A DNA stretch of 48,391 nucleotides from Saprospiraceae bacterium (GTDB lineage Bacteria; Bacteroidota; Bacteroidia; Chitinophagales; Saprospiraceae): the NCBI GenBank assembly GCA_016787285.1, contig JAEUUV010000265.1:1-48391 (forward strand), in the 5' to 3' direction. This document shows positions 33,060 to 41,353 of this stretch, piece after piece. Positions within the stretch are counted from its first letter, which is position 1. Each line of letters begins with the position of its first letter. Below the pieces are notes generated by a model that was given only the letters and a program-made list of their open reading frames with translations, was not told where the DNA came from and did no database searches. Position numbers and translations under genes: made by a program.

Positions 33060-35210
33060 ATGAAACTTCGACAACTTTTTTTGACCCTGCTTGCCCTGCC
33101 GCTTGTGACGGCACTCCTTTCCCAGAACCCTGTCAAATGGGCTTTCACTTCAAAAGATGCCGGAAACGGCGAGTACGACCTGATCCTGACCGCAACCATA
33201 GATGAAGGCTGGACGACCTACTCCCAATTCCTCGAAAGCGAAGACGGTCCGGTACCTACGGCGCTTACCTTCGAAGAGGGCGCTCACTTCAAACTGAAAG
33301 GCAAAGCCAAAGAAAGCGGCAACAAGTTCACCAAGTACGACAACGTATTTGGCATGAACCTGACCAAGTTCGCAGGGAAGGCCATTTTTACACAGCGTGT
33401 GACGGTGTCGGATGCCACCAAGTCCATCACCGGGTATGTCACTTTTATGGTGTGCAACGACGAAATGTGTCTGCCACCCAAGGATGTGGACTTCAAATTC
33501 ACGCTCCCGGCGGCAGGCAAACCGGCAGAAGCAGCGCCGAAAAAAGACGAAAAAGCGCCTGCTGCTACTCCTGTGACTCCAGCAGGTGAATCGGGCGGCG
33601 ATACCGGCGCTGCGCCGGCCCCGGATACCACCGCGCAGGCAACCGCAGCCGCTGAACAAGGGCCGGAAAAGCCTGCCGACCCCAACTTTCAGGGCTTTTT
33701 CGATTCAAAACGCCCGATTAACCCCGATGAATATGTCAATGCCTGTGCGGCCGAACCGGAGGAAAGCGGGTCGGCCTGGTGGGTGTTTATTGCGGGTTTT
33801 CTGGGCGGGCTGATCGCTCTGCTTACGCCCTGCGTGTTTCCGATGATCCCGCTCACGGTGAGTTTTTTCACCAAACGTTCCCGCGACCGCGCCACCGGGT
33901 TGCGCAACGCCATGTGGTACAGTTCCAGCATCGTGCTCATCTACGTCGGAATCGGCATTTTGCTGACGTCCATTTTCGGCCCTACTATTCTGAACGAGAT
34001 GAGTACGGACATGTACTTCAACCTGCTCTTTTTCGTCGTTTTTGTGGTGTTCGCGCTCTCGTTTTTCGGGTTGTTTGAAATCACATTACCCTCGTCCTGG
34101 GTGAATCAGAGCGATAAAATGGCCGATAAGGGCGGCATGCTCGGTATCTTTTTCATGGCGTTCACGTTGGCATTAGTTTCGTTTTCCTGCACTGGCCCCA
34201 TCGTGGGTACCCTTCTGGTGGAAACGGCCAAGGCCAATGCCGGCGATGCGCTGTTCGGGCTGGTGCCCATACGTCCGCTGATCGGCATGACCGGTTTCGG
34301 GCTGGCGCTGGCCTTGCCGTTTGGGCTGTTTGCCATGTTCCCGGGCTGGCTACAAAGTTTGCCCAAATCGGGCAACTGGATGGACAACGTGAAGGTCACC
34401 CTCGGCTTTGTGGAATTGGCTCTGGCCCTCAAGTTCCTGAGCACCGCCGACATGGTGCGCCACTGGGGTATCCTCAAATTTGAACTGTTTCTGGCGCTCT
34501 GGTTTATCTGCGCTTTTCTGTTGGCGCTGTATCAATTCGGTCTGTTGCCCAAACTCAAGGGCGCCGCAGGCCGGCCCGGTGTAGCGCGATTAGTGGTTGG
34601 CTTTTCTTCCCTGGCATTTGCTGCATACCTCGGCTACGGGCTGCTCCAATACAAATCACTGAGTGCACTCAGCGGCATCGCTCCGCCGGTGCACTACAAT
34701 TATTTCCGCCCGATGGAGTGTCCGCACGAACTGGACTGCTACCACGACTTCGACGAGGGGCTGAAAATCGCTCAATTAGAGAACAAGCCGCTTTTTGTGG
34801 ATTTCACCGGTTACGGCTGCGTAAACTGCCGGAAAATGGAAGAAAATGTGTGGAACAAGGAAGAGGTGCTCAAGCAACTGCGCAACGACTACGTGGTTGT
34901 GTCGCTGTATGTGGACGATCAGGCACGGCTTTTCCCGGACAGCAAACTCAAGTACCTGCTGGATCAGCACACCGGAGAAAAAATTCGCACTGTGGGAGGC
35001 AAATGGAGCAGTTTCCAGATCAATAATTTCAACCGAAACTCCCAGCCCTGGTACGTGCTGATGCACCATGACGGCAAAACCGTGCTGAATCAGCCGCGCG
35101 GGTACACCCCCGATGTGGAAGAGTACCGGGCATTTCTGCAATGTGGCTCCGATGCGTTTGCAGAATTGAAATCCAAAGAGGAAGGGAAATCGTTGATCGG
35201 TTCTAACTGA
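33060..35210 (+). CDS. dsbD: Thiol:disulfide interchange protein DsbD-type
   Basis: A 716-residue three-part electron carrier moving reducing equivalents from cytoplasmic thioredoxin across the membrane to periplasmic partners. The N-terminal periplasmic domain contains VCNDEMCLPP; an Ala/Pro-rich linker (about 155-215) follows; the eight-helix core holds the redox pair in LLTPCVFPMIP and SFSCTGPIVG; and the C-terminal thioredoxin-like domain has GYGCVNCRKMEE. The signal peptide is MKLRQLFLTLLALPLVTA. A box TTTCTTTG about 25 bp upstream of the ATG is one mismatch from the -7 consensus. The exported thioredoxin encoded at 15524 could be a client. Confidence 0.93.
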   Translation: MKLRQLFLTLLALPLVTALLSQNPVKWAFTSKDAGNGEYDLILTATIDEGWTTYSQFLESEDGPVPTALTFEEGAHFKLKGKAKESGNKFTKYDNVFGMNLTKFAGKAIFTQRVTVSDATKSITGYVTFMVCNDEMCLPPKDVDFKFTLPAAGKPAEAAPKKDEKAPAATPVTPAGESGGDTGAAPAPDTTAQATAAAEQGPEKPADPNFQGFFDSKRPINPDEYVNACAAEPEESGSAWWVFIAGFLGGLIALLTPCVFPMIPLTVSFFTKRSRDRATGLRNAMWYSSSIVLIYVGIGILLTSIFGPTILNEMSTDMYFNLLFFVVFVVFALSFFGLFEITLPSSWVNQSDKMADKGGMLGIFFMAFTLALVSFSCTGPIVGTLLVETAKANAGDALFGLVPIRPLIGMTGFGLALALPFGLFAMFPGWLQSLPKSGNWMDNVKVTLGFVELALALKFLSTADMVRHWGILKFELFLALWFICAFLLALYQFGLLPKLKGAAGRPGVARLVVGFSSLAFAAYLGYGLLQYKSLSALSGIAPPVHYNYFRPMECPHELDCYHDFDEGLKIAQLENKPLFVDFTGYGCVNCRKMEENVWNKEEVLKQLRNDYVVVSLYVDDQARLFPDSKLKYLLDQHTGEKIRTVGGKWSSFQINNFNRNSQPWYVLMHHDGKTVLNQPRGYTPDVEEYRAFLQCGSDAFAELKSKEEGKSLIGSN

Positions 35211-35220
35211 AACCGGATTG

Positions 35221-35598
35221 TTACTTCACCTGCTCCCACAGTTCAATCTTGTTGCCTTCCGGGTCCATGATCCAGGCAAACTTACCGAACTCATCGGCCA
35301 TAGGTTCGCCGACAATCGTTACGCCCTCTGCGCGCAATTGCTCCAGCAGCGCATCAAGGTCGGCTACCCGAAAGTTGATCATAAACGATGCCTCGGAAGG
35401 GGCGAGGTAATCGGTTGATTCTTCAAACATACTGAGCACGCTGTAGGGTTTGATCGAGTCTTCGGTAGTTTCCTCCGGATAAAACTGGGCACCCCAGGGT
35501 TGCATCGGAATTCCGAGGTGTTTTTCATACCAGGCCATGGTGTTTTTTCGGTCGCGGCATTTGAAAAAGATGCCGCCGATGCTGGTTACGCGTTTCAT
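35221..35598 (-). CDS. VOC-family (glyoxalase/bleomycin-resistance-like) protein
   Basis: A 125-residue single-domain vicinal-oxygen-chelate protein. It has the usual pattern: GGIFFKCRDRKNTMAWYEKHLGIP at the start, FMINFRVADLDALLEQLRAEGV in the middle and WIMDPEGNKIELWE at the end, where the Glu is a predicted metal ligand. The substrate cannot be predicted. It converges on dsbD, with 10 bp between stops. Confidence 0.88.
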   Translation of the reverse strand: MKRVTSIGGIFFKCRDRKNTMAWYEKHLGIPMQPWGAQFYPEETTEDSIKPYSVLSMFEESTDYLAPSEASFMINFRVADLDALLEQLRAEGVTIVGEPMADEFGKFAWIMDPEGNKIELWEQVK

Positions 35599-35826
35599 AG
35601 CAAAATTTGTTTAGGTTAAGGATGATCCGTTTGTCATTATGGAGAAATCCGTCCGCATCACGGGTGAATGCGCGAACGTAATTGCCCTGTTGGATGCGGA
35701 CGCGGATTTCTTCAAAATGACAAATGGAGTGCGATATTTTCAGGTCGTGAAGATAGGCTTTTATGAAACAAATTATATCGAAATTTTTGACTTGTTTTTG
35801 GTGCACCGCACCACGAGCAACTTTGT

Positions 35827-35834
35827 TACTTTTG
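35827..35834 (+). promoter_or_regulatory. Bacteroidota -7 element (TACTTTTG)
   Basis: Perfect TAnnTTTG match ending 11 bp before the ATG at 35846, so the leader would be only a few bases. The rest of 35599-35845 contains no gene; a 9-bp inverted repeat (GTCCGCATC at 35651 and its complement at 35694) is the only other structure noted. Confidence 0.5.
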
Positions 35835-35845
35835 CGCCGCCAATC

Positions 35846-36385
35846 ATGGAAAAAACCCGGCAAGAGTTCCGAACCGTTGTGTCGCGCTGCCGCGATCTGT
35901 TCCTGAAAAAAACACAGGACTACGGCACGGCGTGGCGCATCCTGCGTCCGTCGAGCATCACGGATCAGTTGTACATCAAGGCCCTGCGAATTCGCAGTAT
36001 CGAGGAAAAGGGTGAACAACGGGTGGCCGATAGCGTTGAGTCGGAGTTTGTCGGGTTGGTCAATTACTGCGTGCTGGCGCTCATTCAGTTGGAACTCCCG
36101 GCCGATGCCCCGCTGGAACTTGGGGCCGAGCAAGTCAGAGCACTTTACGACCACCATATCGAAGAAAATATCCGACTCTTGCAAGCCAAAAACCACGATT
36201 ACGACGAAGCCTGGCGTCTGATGCGCATTAGCAGCATGACCGACCTGATCCTGCAAAAACTGCTGCGCATCAAACAAATTGAAGACAATGCCGGACAAAC
36301 GCAAGTTTCCGAAGGCCTCGAAGCCAATTACCGGGACATCATCAATTACGCCGTTTTTGCCCTGATCCGTCTGGAATCGAAATAA
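35846..36385 (+). CDS. DUF1599 protein with two tandem copies of the domain
   Basis: A 179-residue cytoplasmic protein of DUF1599. It contains two similar halves: residues about 1-85 (KTQDYGTAWRILRPSSITDQ, then NYCVLALIQLE) and about 95-179 (KNHDYDEAWRLMRISSMTDL, then NYAVFALIRLE). The fold may resemble phage-type nucleotide-modification or MazG-like helical proteins, but no catalytic role is established. The ATG at 35846 is supported by the promoter box just upstream. Lpd is encoded 37 bp downstream on the same strand. Confidence 0.85.
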   Translation: MEKTRQEFRTVVSRCRDLFLKKTQDYGTAWRILRPSSITDQLYIKALRIRSIEEKGEQRVADSVESEFVGLVNYCVLALIQLELPADAPLELGAEQVRALYDHHIEENIRLLQAKNHDYDEAWRLMRISSMTDLILQKLLRIKQIEDNAGQTQVSEGLEANYRDIINYAVFALIRLESK

Positions 36386-36422
36386 TCACAAGTTGCCCAT
36401 CACCAGCACCAATACATCTCGC

Positions 36423-37823
36423 ATGAACTTCGACCTTATCGTTATCGGCAGCGGCCCCGGCGGCTACGTGGCTGCCATCCGCGCTTCCCAACTCGGCCTC
36501 AATACCGCCGTCATCGAACGCGAAAGCCTCGGCGGCATCTGCCTCAACTGGGGCTGCATCCCCACCAAAGCCCTGCTTAAAAGCGCCTCGGTGTTTGAAT
36601 ACCTCAGCCATGCCGCCGACTACGGGGTGACCATCGAGGGCAAAGCCGGCGCCGATTTTAATGCCATGATCAAGCGCAGCAGAGGTGTGGCCGACGGCAT
36701 GAGCAAGGGCGTGCAGTTCCTGATGAAGAAAAATAAAATCACCGTCATCACCGGTACCGGTAAACTCGTGAAAGGCCCGAAAGTCGCCGTGACCGACGCC
36801 GAGGGTAAAGTGACGGAATACACCGCCAAACACATCATTGTGGCTACCGGAGGTCGGGCAAAGGAACTGCCCAACCTCCCGATTGACGGCCAAAAAATCA
36901 TCGAATACCGCAAAGCCATGTCGCTGGAGCAACAGCCCAAACGTATGGTCGTAGTAGGCGCCGGCGCCATCGGGGTCGAATTCGGCTATTTTTACCACAC
37001 CCTCGGCACCGAGGTCAGCATCGTGGAATTCCTGGAGCAGGGCCTCGTGCCTCGCGAAGACCCCGATGTGTCCAAGGAATTGGCCAAGCTGTACACCCGC
37101 AAAGGCATGAAAGTGTACGCCGGCTGGGCAGTGGAAAGCGTGGACACTTCGGGCAAGGAAGTCAAGGTCAACATGAAAAGCCGCAAGGACGGTAAAACAG
37201 AAACCATCGTGTGCGATGTGGTGCTCAGCGCTGCCGGCGTCACGCCGAACACGGAAAATATCGGCCTCGAAGACCTCGGCATCGCCACCGAACGGGGTTA
37301 CATCAAGGTGGACGAATACTACCGCACCAACGTGCCTGGCGTGTATGCCATCGGCGACGTATTGGCTACCCAGGCCCTTGCGCACGTAGCCAGTGCCGAA
37401 GGCATCACCTGCGTGGAAAACATCGCCGGGCATCACCCTGAGCCGATTGACTACAACAACATCCCGGGTTGCACGTACTGCTCCCCCGAAATCGCCTCTG
37501 TCGGCTACACGGAAGCAGCCGCCAAGGAGGCCGGATACGAGGTGCTGGTGGGCAAATTCCCGTTCACCGCATCCGGGAAGGCCAAAGCCGCAGGTGCGCC
37601 CGAAGGTTTTGTCAAAGTTATTTTTGACAAAAAATACGGCGAGTGGCTCGGTGCGCACATGATCGGATACAACGTCACCGAGATGATCGCTGAAGTGGTG
37701 GCGGCGCGCAAATTGGAAACCACCGGGCATGAAATACTCAAGGCGATACACCCGCACCCGACGATGAGCGAGGCAGTGATGGAGGCAACGGCTGCGGCGT
37801 ACGGGGAGGTAATTCACCTTTGA
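36423..37823 (+). CDS. lpdA: Dihydrolipoyl dehydrogenase (E3)
   Basis: A 466-residue FAD-dependent enzyme that re-oxidises dihydrolipoamide in the pyruvate, 2-oxoglutarate and branched-chain oxo-acid dehydrogenases and the glycine cleavage system. FAD site VIGSGPGGYVAAIRA at the N terminus, redox disulfide GGICLNWGCIPTK near residue 37, NAD site VVVGAGAIGVEFGYF near 178, second FAD site GVYAIGDV and the catalytic His-Glu pair in HPHPTMSEAVMEA near 443. The start ATG at 36423 (MNFDLIVIG) is preferred over a frame extension to 36393. No E1/E2 genes are adjacent. Confidence 0.96.
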   Translation: MNFDLIVIGSGPGGYVAAIRASQLGLNTAVIERESLGGICLNWGCIPTKALLKSASVFEYLSHAADYGVTIEGKAGADFNAMIKRSRGVADGMSKGVQFLMKKNKITVITGTGKLVKGPKVAVTDAEGKVTEYTAKHIIVATGGRAKELPNLPIDGQKIIEYRKAMSLEQQPKRMVVVGAGAIGVEFGYFYHTLGTEVSIVEFLEQGLVPREDPDVSKELAKLYTRKGMKVYAGWAVESVDTSGKEVKVNMKSRKDGKTETIVCDVVLSAAGVTPNTENIGLEDLGIATERGYIKVDEYYRTNVPGVYAIGDVLATQALAHVASAEGITCVENIAGHHPEPIDYNNIPGCTYCSPEIASVGYTEAAAKEAGYEVLVGKFPFTASGKAKAAGAPEGFVKVIFDKKYGEWLGAHMIGYNVTEMIAEVVAARKLETTGHEILKAIHPHPTMSEAVMEATAAAYGEVIHL

Positions 37824-37881
37824 GCGCTACACAGCAAAAACAGGCGTCATCCCGGATTTGGGGCACACAACAAGGCCGGAT

Positions 37882-38802
37882 TCAGGAGAGTCGTTGACCT
37901 GCATCCAGCATACCTTCTTTCATTGAGTACACCGAGGTGTAAATTTCCTGCATGTTTCCGCGCTCCAGGATGTGTCGAATGAGGATCATGCCGACTACGA
38001 TCATTTCGCGGCGTTCAGGGATGAGGTTTTGCCAGGCTTCGCGCTCGGCAAGAGTGCTGCGTATGATTTTTTCGTAAAGCGGTTCAAAGTCGGCACGCGG
38101 AATCCAGCCGTACAGCGGAGGTTTGGTCGCAGGATCGAGCAATAAGTGATCAATGATGTCAAATGCCCCGGCTGCGCCCACGAGGGTAGGAGTGGGGTGT
38201 TTTGCCAGGATGCCCCACAAATCCCGTAGTTCCTCGTCCAGATAATTTTCGACGGCGGCGATTTCCCCTGCGGCTATCGGGTTGCTTTTGTGAAAACGAC
38301 GGAACAACACCGCCACACCCACCGGAAAACTCCGGCGCCACATCGGACCGCCGGCGTCGGCCAGAATCATTTCCACACTGCCGCCGCCGATATCCATGAC
38401 TAAAACCGGGTTGTCGGGAAAGGGTACGGCCTGGCGGACGCCCGCGTAAATGAGCAAGGCTTCCTGATCGCCGCTGATCGCCCGGGGCTGAATGCCGGTG
38501 CGAACCCGTGCTTCTTGTATAAATTCCGGGGCATTGGCTGCCGTGCGCAACGCTGCCGTACCAAATGCCGAGACTGTTTCCGGGGGTATATCGTAGTGAT
38601 CGAGGTGTTGCCGGAACAGAGCCAGGGCTGCCAGCCCGCGCTCGAAAGCCGCCGTACCGATTTGCTCGATGCCTTCTTCGGCCAATTTCACAAACACCCG
38701 CTCGCGCATGACCGGCATCCACGTTTGCCCATCGGCGTCGGTTTCCACGATGAGCAGGTGGAAGGTGTTGGTCCCGAGATCAATGACGGCGCGTTTGGGC
38801 AT
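37882..38802 (-). CDS. Ppx/GppA-family phosphatase
   Basis: A 306-residue ASKHA-fold exopolyphosphatase / pppGpp phosphohydrolase-like protein. Phosphate-1 motif VIDLGTNTFHLLIVE at the N terminus and phosphate-2 VLVMDIGGGSVEMIL near residue 133. Length matches the single-domain, shorter Ppx/GppA proteins. It starts within the stop codon of the outer-membrane protein gene upstream (TAATG), so translation may be coupled. The true substrate, polyphosphate or pppGpp, cannot be told from sequence. Confidence 0.9.
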   Translation of the reverse strand: MPKRAVIDLGTNTFHLLIVETDADGQTWMPVMRERVFVKLAEEGIEQIGTAAFERGLAALALFRQHLDHYDIPPETVSAFGTAALRTAANAPEFIQEARVRTGIQPRAISGDQEALLIYAGVRQAVPFPDNPVLVMDIGGGSVEMILADAGGPMWRRSFPVGVAVLFRRFHKSNPIAAGEIAAVENYLDEELRDLWGILAKHPTPTLVGAAGAFDIIDHLLLDPATKPPLYGWIPRADFEPLYEKIIRSTLAEREAWQNLIPERREMIVVGMILIRHILERGNMQEIYTSVYSMKEGMLDAGQRLS

Positions 38803-39458
38803 TAAAACACGTACATGGTTTGGAAAGCCAGAAAATGTTCGTTCAGGGTGTTGGCGAAGTTGGTTCCCGGCTTGCCCGGGCTGTACAGGTTGTTCAGGGC
38901 GCGGTGGTAGCGGAACGTGAACCCGATATTTTTGGTGGCAAAAAAACTGGCGCCGATGAGGAAGCAAAAACTGTCCTTGTTCAGGTCGGGCAGGGCAGGG
39001 GAAATACCGGCTACGGAGCCGTCCGAGTCGTCCACATAACTGAGCAGGCGCGCATACGACAACCCAACGTTGAAGTAAACCCGGAAAAAGTCGGGATTTT
39101 CCAGATCGCCGTTGGCGGCCCAGTCGCGGTAGTGCCATTGAATGGGCACCTCAACAAAGTTCAGCGTGGTGCTGAACACGGGCGGGTAATCCGGCTGGTT
39201 GCGCGAACCGCGTTGGGTGAACAGGATTTCGACGCTGGCCTCTTGCCGGGGCTTGAGTATAACAATGCCGCGCAGGCCGCCCTGCAAGCCCACTTTGTGG
39301 AACCCGGCGGAGGCGTCGCCGTCAATCTGGGAGGCTGTGACGCCGGCAATAACACCGGCCTTGAAACGCTGTTGGCGCTGCGCTTCCGAGCGGAAGGGCT
39401 GAAGCAGGATCAGGAATACAAACCCGAATACGGGCAGAAAAAAAGTAGTGGATCGCAT
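38802..39458 (-). CDS. Outer-membrane beta-barrel protein (PorT-like)
   Basis: A 218-residue predicted outer-membrane barrel. The signal peptide ends ...RSEAQ; the mature part alternates hydrophobic and polar residues with aromatic belts (FKAGVIAGVTASQIDGD, VEVPIQWHYRDW, FRVYFNVGLSYARLLSY) and ends in FQTMYVF with the terminal Phe typical of barrels. It matches the PorT/outer-membrane_beta-barrel family common in Bacteroidota. Its stop overlaps the start of the Ppx/GppA gene by one base. Confidence 0.8.
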   Translation of the reverse strand: MRSTTFFLPVFGFVFLILLQPFRSEAQRQQRFKAGVIAGVTASQIDGDASAGFHKVGLQGGLRGIVILKPRQEASVEILFTQRGSRNQPDYPPVFSTTLNFVEVPIQWHYRDWAANGDLENPDFFRVYFNVGLSYARLLSYVDDSDGSVAGISPALPDLNKDSFCFLIGASFFATKNIGFTFRYHRALNNLYSPGKPGTNFANTLNEHFLAFQTMYVF

Positions 39459-39493
39459 GGTGTGTGTATTCGTTGTGGTGTTCGATATTTAGA

Positions 39494-39501
39494 TACTTTT
39501 G
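39494..39501 (+). promoter_or_regulatory. Bacteroidota -7 element (TACTTTTG)
   Basis: Perfect TAnnTTTG match, 22 bp before the ATG at 39524. Confidence 0.5.
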
Positions 39502-39523
39502 CGCGGGCCAAGATAGAACGCTT

Positions 39524-39796
39524 ATGCGCTACACTCAAACATCGCTGAAAAAACTGGAAGACCTGTTTGCCGAACTGGACTACGCCATTCGGTATGAAAA
39601 GGGCAATTTCCAGAGCGGCTATTGCATCGTTGAGCACAGAAAGATAGCAGTGGTGAGCAAGTTTTTTGATACGGAAGCCCGCATCAACTGCCTGCTTGAC
39701 ATCCTTTCCAACCTGTCGTTCGACTCGGAAATGCTGTCCGACAAGTCGAAAGAATTACTGGGAAAATGGCAACAAACCCGACAGGAAACGGAGTAG
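39524..39796 (+). CDS. Small conserved protein of unknown function
   Basis: A 90-residue soluble protein that I recognise only as a Bacteroidota-type small protein. It begins MRYTQTSLKKLEDLFAELDYAIRYEKGNFQSGYC and continues with a hydrophobic strand HRKIAVVSKFFDTEARINCLLDIL. The arrangement helix-strand-strand-helix suggests a compact alpha/beta domain. The ATG at 39524 is supported by the promoter box. It converges on the DUF2452 gene, with 11 bp between stops. Confidence 0.75.
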   Translation: MRYTQTSLKKLEDLFAELDYAIRYEKGNFQSGYCIVEHRKIAVVSKFFDTEARINCLLDILSNLSFDSEMLSDKSKELLGKWQQTRQETE

Positions 39797-39807
39797 TTCT
39801 GCGGAAA

Positions 39808-40269
39808 TTACATGACCTCCCAGGTATGGTCGCCTAATAGCCGAACGGTGGCCAGATGTTCGTAAGGCTCCCGCTTACCCCATTCGTTGGGTGCTATCAT
39901 CGAAAGCAGGTGCGTGCCGTCGCTTTTGCGCTGGTACAGGTGGTAGAGGTGGTGAATGACCGGCTGGAACGGGATGTCGGCCTGGTAAATCGCCTCTGAA
40001 ATGCTCATCCGGTTTTGAAGGGACTTGGCCTGATTCACCAGCGTTTCCATCTGCCGGCGCAATTGCTCCATCTGGCGATCCGTCTGGTCGTACATGGCCG
40101 TCATGGCGTTGCCGCGAATGCGGCCTTTGTCTTCGGGTCGAATGACGGCCCCACCCGCAGTATGCGAGTAGGGAAGCAGCCCGGGATTTTCGGCTACTTT
40201 GTCCTTGTCAATCGGGTTGACGAAGGCTTCGTCGCTTTTTTTCTCTTCGTTCATCAGTGAAGTGTCCAT
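39808..40269 (-). CDS. DUF2452 family protein
   Basis: A 153-residue cytoplasmic protein of DUF2452. Diagnostic stretches are NPGLLPYSHTAGGAVIRPEDKGRIRG, YDQTDRQMEQLRRQMETLVNQAKSLQNR and PFQPVIHHLYHLYQRKSDGTHLLSMI, then APNEWG near the end. No function is established. The start is either the ATG at 40269 (15 bp after a promoter box) or that at 40254. It is divergent from the TIR gene. Confidence 0.82.
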   Translation of the reverse strand: MDTSLMNEEKKSDEAFVNPIDKDKVAENPGLLPYSHTAGGAVIRPEDKGRIRGNAMTAMYDQTDRQMEQLRRQMETLVNQAKSLQNRMSISEAIYQADIPFQPVIHHLYHLYQRKSDGTHLLSMIAPNEWGKREPYEHLATVRLLGDHTWEVM

Positions 40270-40283
40270 CAAAAGATGTGGTG

Positions 40284-40291
40284 CAAAAGTA
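40284..40291 (-). promoter_or_regulatory. Bacteroidota -7 element (TACTTTTG) for the DUF2452 gene
   Basis: Minus-strand TACTTTTG, perfect match to TAnnTTTG, 15 bp upstream of the ATG at 40269. Confidence 0.5.
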
Positions 40292-40381
40292 CGGAACCCG
40301 CTAAACAGCGCAAAGGCGCCGCCGGTTGCGATCTGCCGGTTTTGAGTTTTGAGTTTCAAAAAATCACGCACATTTGTTGCC

Positions 40382-41245
40382 ATGAAAAAACCGCTGCGCA
40401 TCTTTATCGTCTATGCCCGCGAAGACAGCGCGTACAAAGACGATCTCATCAAAGCCCTCAGCCCGCTCAAAAACCAGGGCTGGGTGGAGTCCTGGCACGA
40501 CGGCGACATCCGCCCCGGCGAAGCTTGGGATGCGCGCATCCGCGAACAAATCGAGGCCGCCGACCTGATTTTGCCGTTAGTCAGCAACGACTTCTTCGCT
40601 TCCGAGTATATCCAGAACGTGGAATTCCACGCCGCCTTCGAGCGCCACCAGGCCGGCTCCTGCCGGATCGTGCCGGTCATTATTCGCGCGGGTGAGTGGA
40701 CTGCCGACGACCGTCTGGCCAAATTGCAGGCACTGCCCGAAGGCGGTGTTCCGGTGGGCAGTTGGGCCAACCGCGACGAGGCATTCAAAAGTATCGCAGC
40801 GGGAATACGGAAACTGGCACAGCAGGAGGATTGGCTTCCGCCCATCGAAGCGCACCCGGACAAACCTCGCCGAACCATGTCCTGGCGACTTCCCGTGTTC
40901 CTGATCGGCAGCATCCTGGCCATATTCGCGGCCTGGAATTTTGCAAAAAAAAGTGCGGAAGCGGCGGCTGAAAAAAACATTTCGGCAGCCTACCGGACCG
41001 CCGCCGCAACGGGCACAATACCGGCCTTGCGCGATTTTTTGAAGGACTGCGATTCCGGGCCATATGCCGACTCGGCGCGAAATGCCATCATGCTGTTCGA
41101 ACGCAAACTTGATACGCTGGTGCTGGAGGCCGAAGCCCTGTACAAGGGTGGCCGAACGAGCGATGCCTACGAAAGCCTCGAACATGCCCGACGGATTGAT
41201 TCAAGCGACTCGCGGGTGGTGCGTTTGAGAGACACGTGGAGGTAA
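40382..41245 (+). CDS. Membrane-anchored TIR-domain protein with periplasmic helical tail
   Basis: A 287-residue protein in three parts. Residues about 4-140 are a TIR domain (RIFIVYAREDSAYKDDLI, WHDGDIRPGEAW, IEAADLILPLVSNDFFASEYI, then RIVPVIIR). Bacterial TIR domains often hydrolyse NAD+, and Glu81 in YIQNVEFHAAF is at the position of the catalytic Glu. A membrane helix follows (about 167-185, LPVFLIGSILAIFAAW). The remaining ~100 residues, probably periplasmic, hold a TPR-like repeat (PALRDFLKDCDSGPYADSARN), also seen in the protein encoded at 43300. It heads a four-gene plus-strand series, 108 bp before the next gene. Confidence 0.85.
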   Translation: MKKPLRIFIVYAREDSAYKDDLIKALSPLKNQGWVESWHDGDIRPGEAWDARIREQIEAADLILPLVSNDFFASEYIQNVEFHAAFERHQAGSCRIVPVIIRAGEWTADDRLAKLQALPEGGVPVGSWANRDEAFKSIAAGIRKLAQQEDWLPPIEAHPDKPRRTMSWRLPVFLIGSILAIFAAWNFAKKSAEAAAEKNISAAYRTAAATGTIPALRDFLKDCDSGPYADSARNAIMLFERKLDTLVLEAEALYKGGRTSDAYESLEHARRIDSSDSRVVRLRDTWR

Positions 41246-41353
41246 TGAATGCTTACATGTTTACTTAGATTCGGTTTTTTATTTCAACTTTGGGGCTGCA
41301 AAAGACATCTGCTTTGCTCCTTTTCACCATTTCTCAACTTAATCTGTGTGAAC

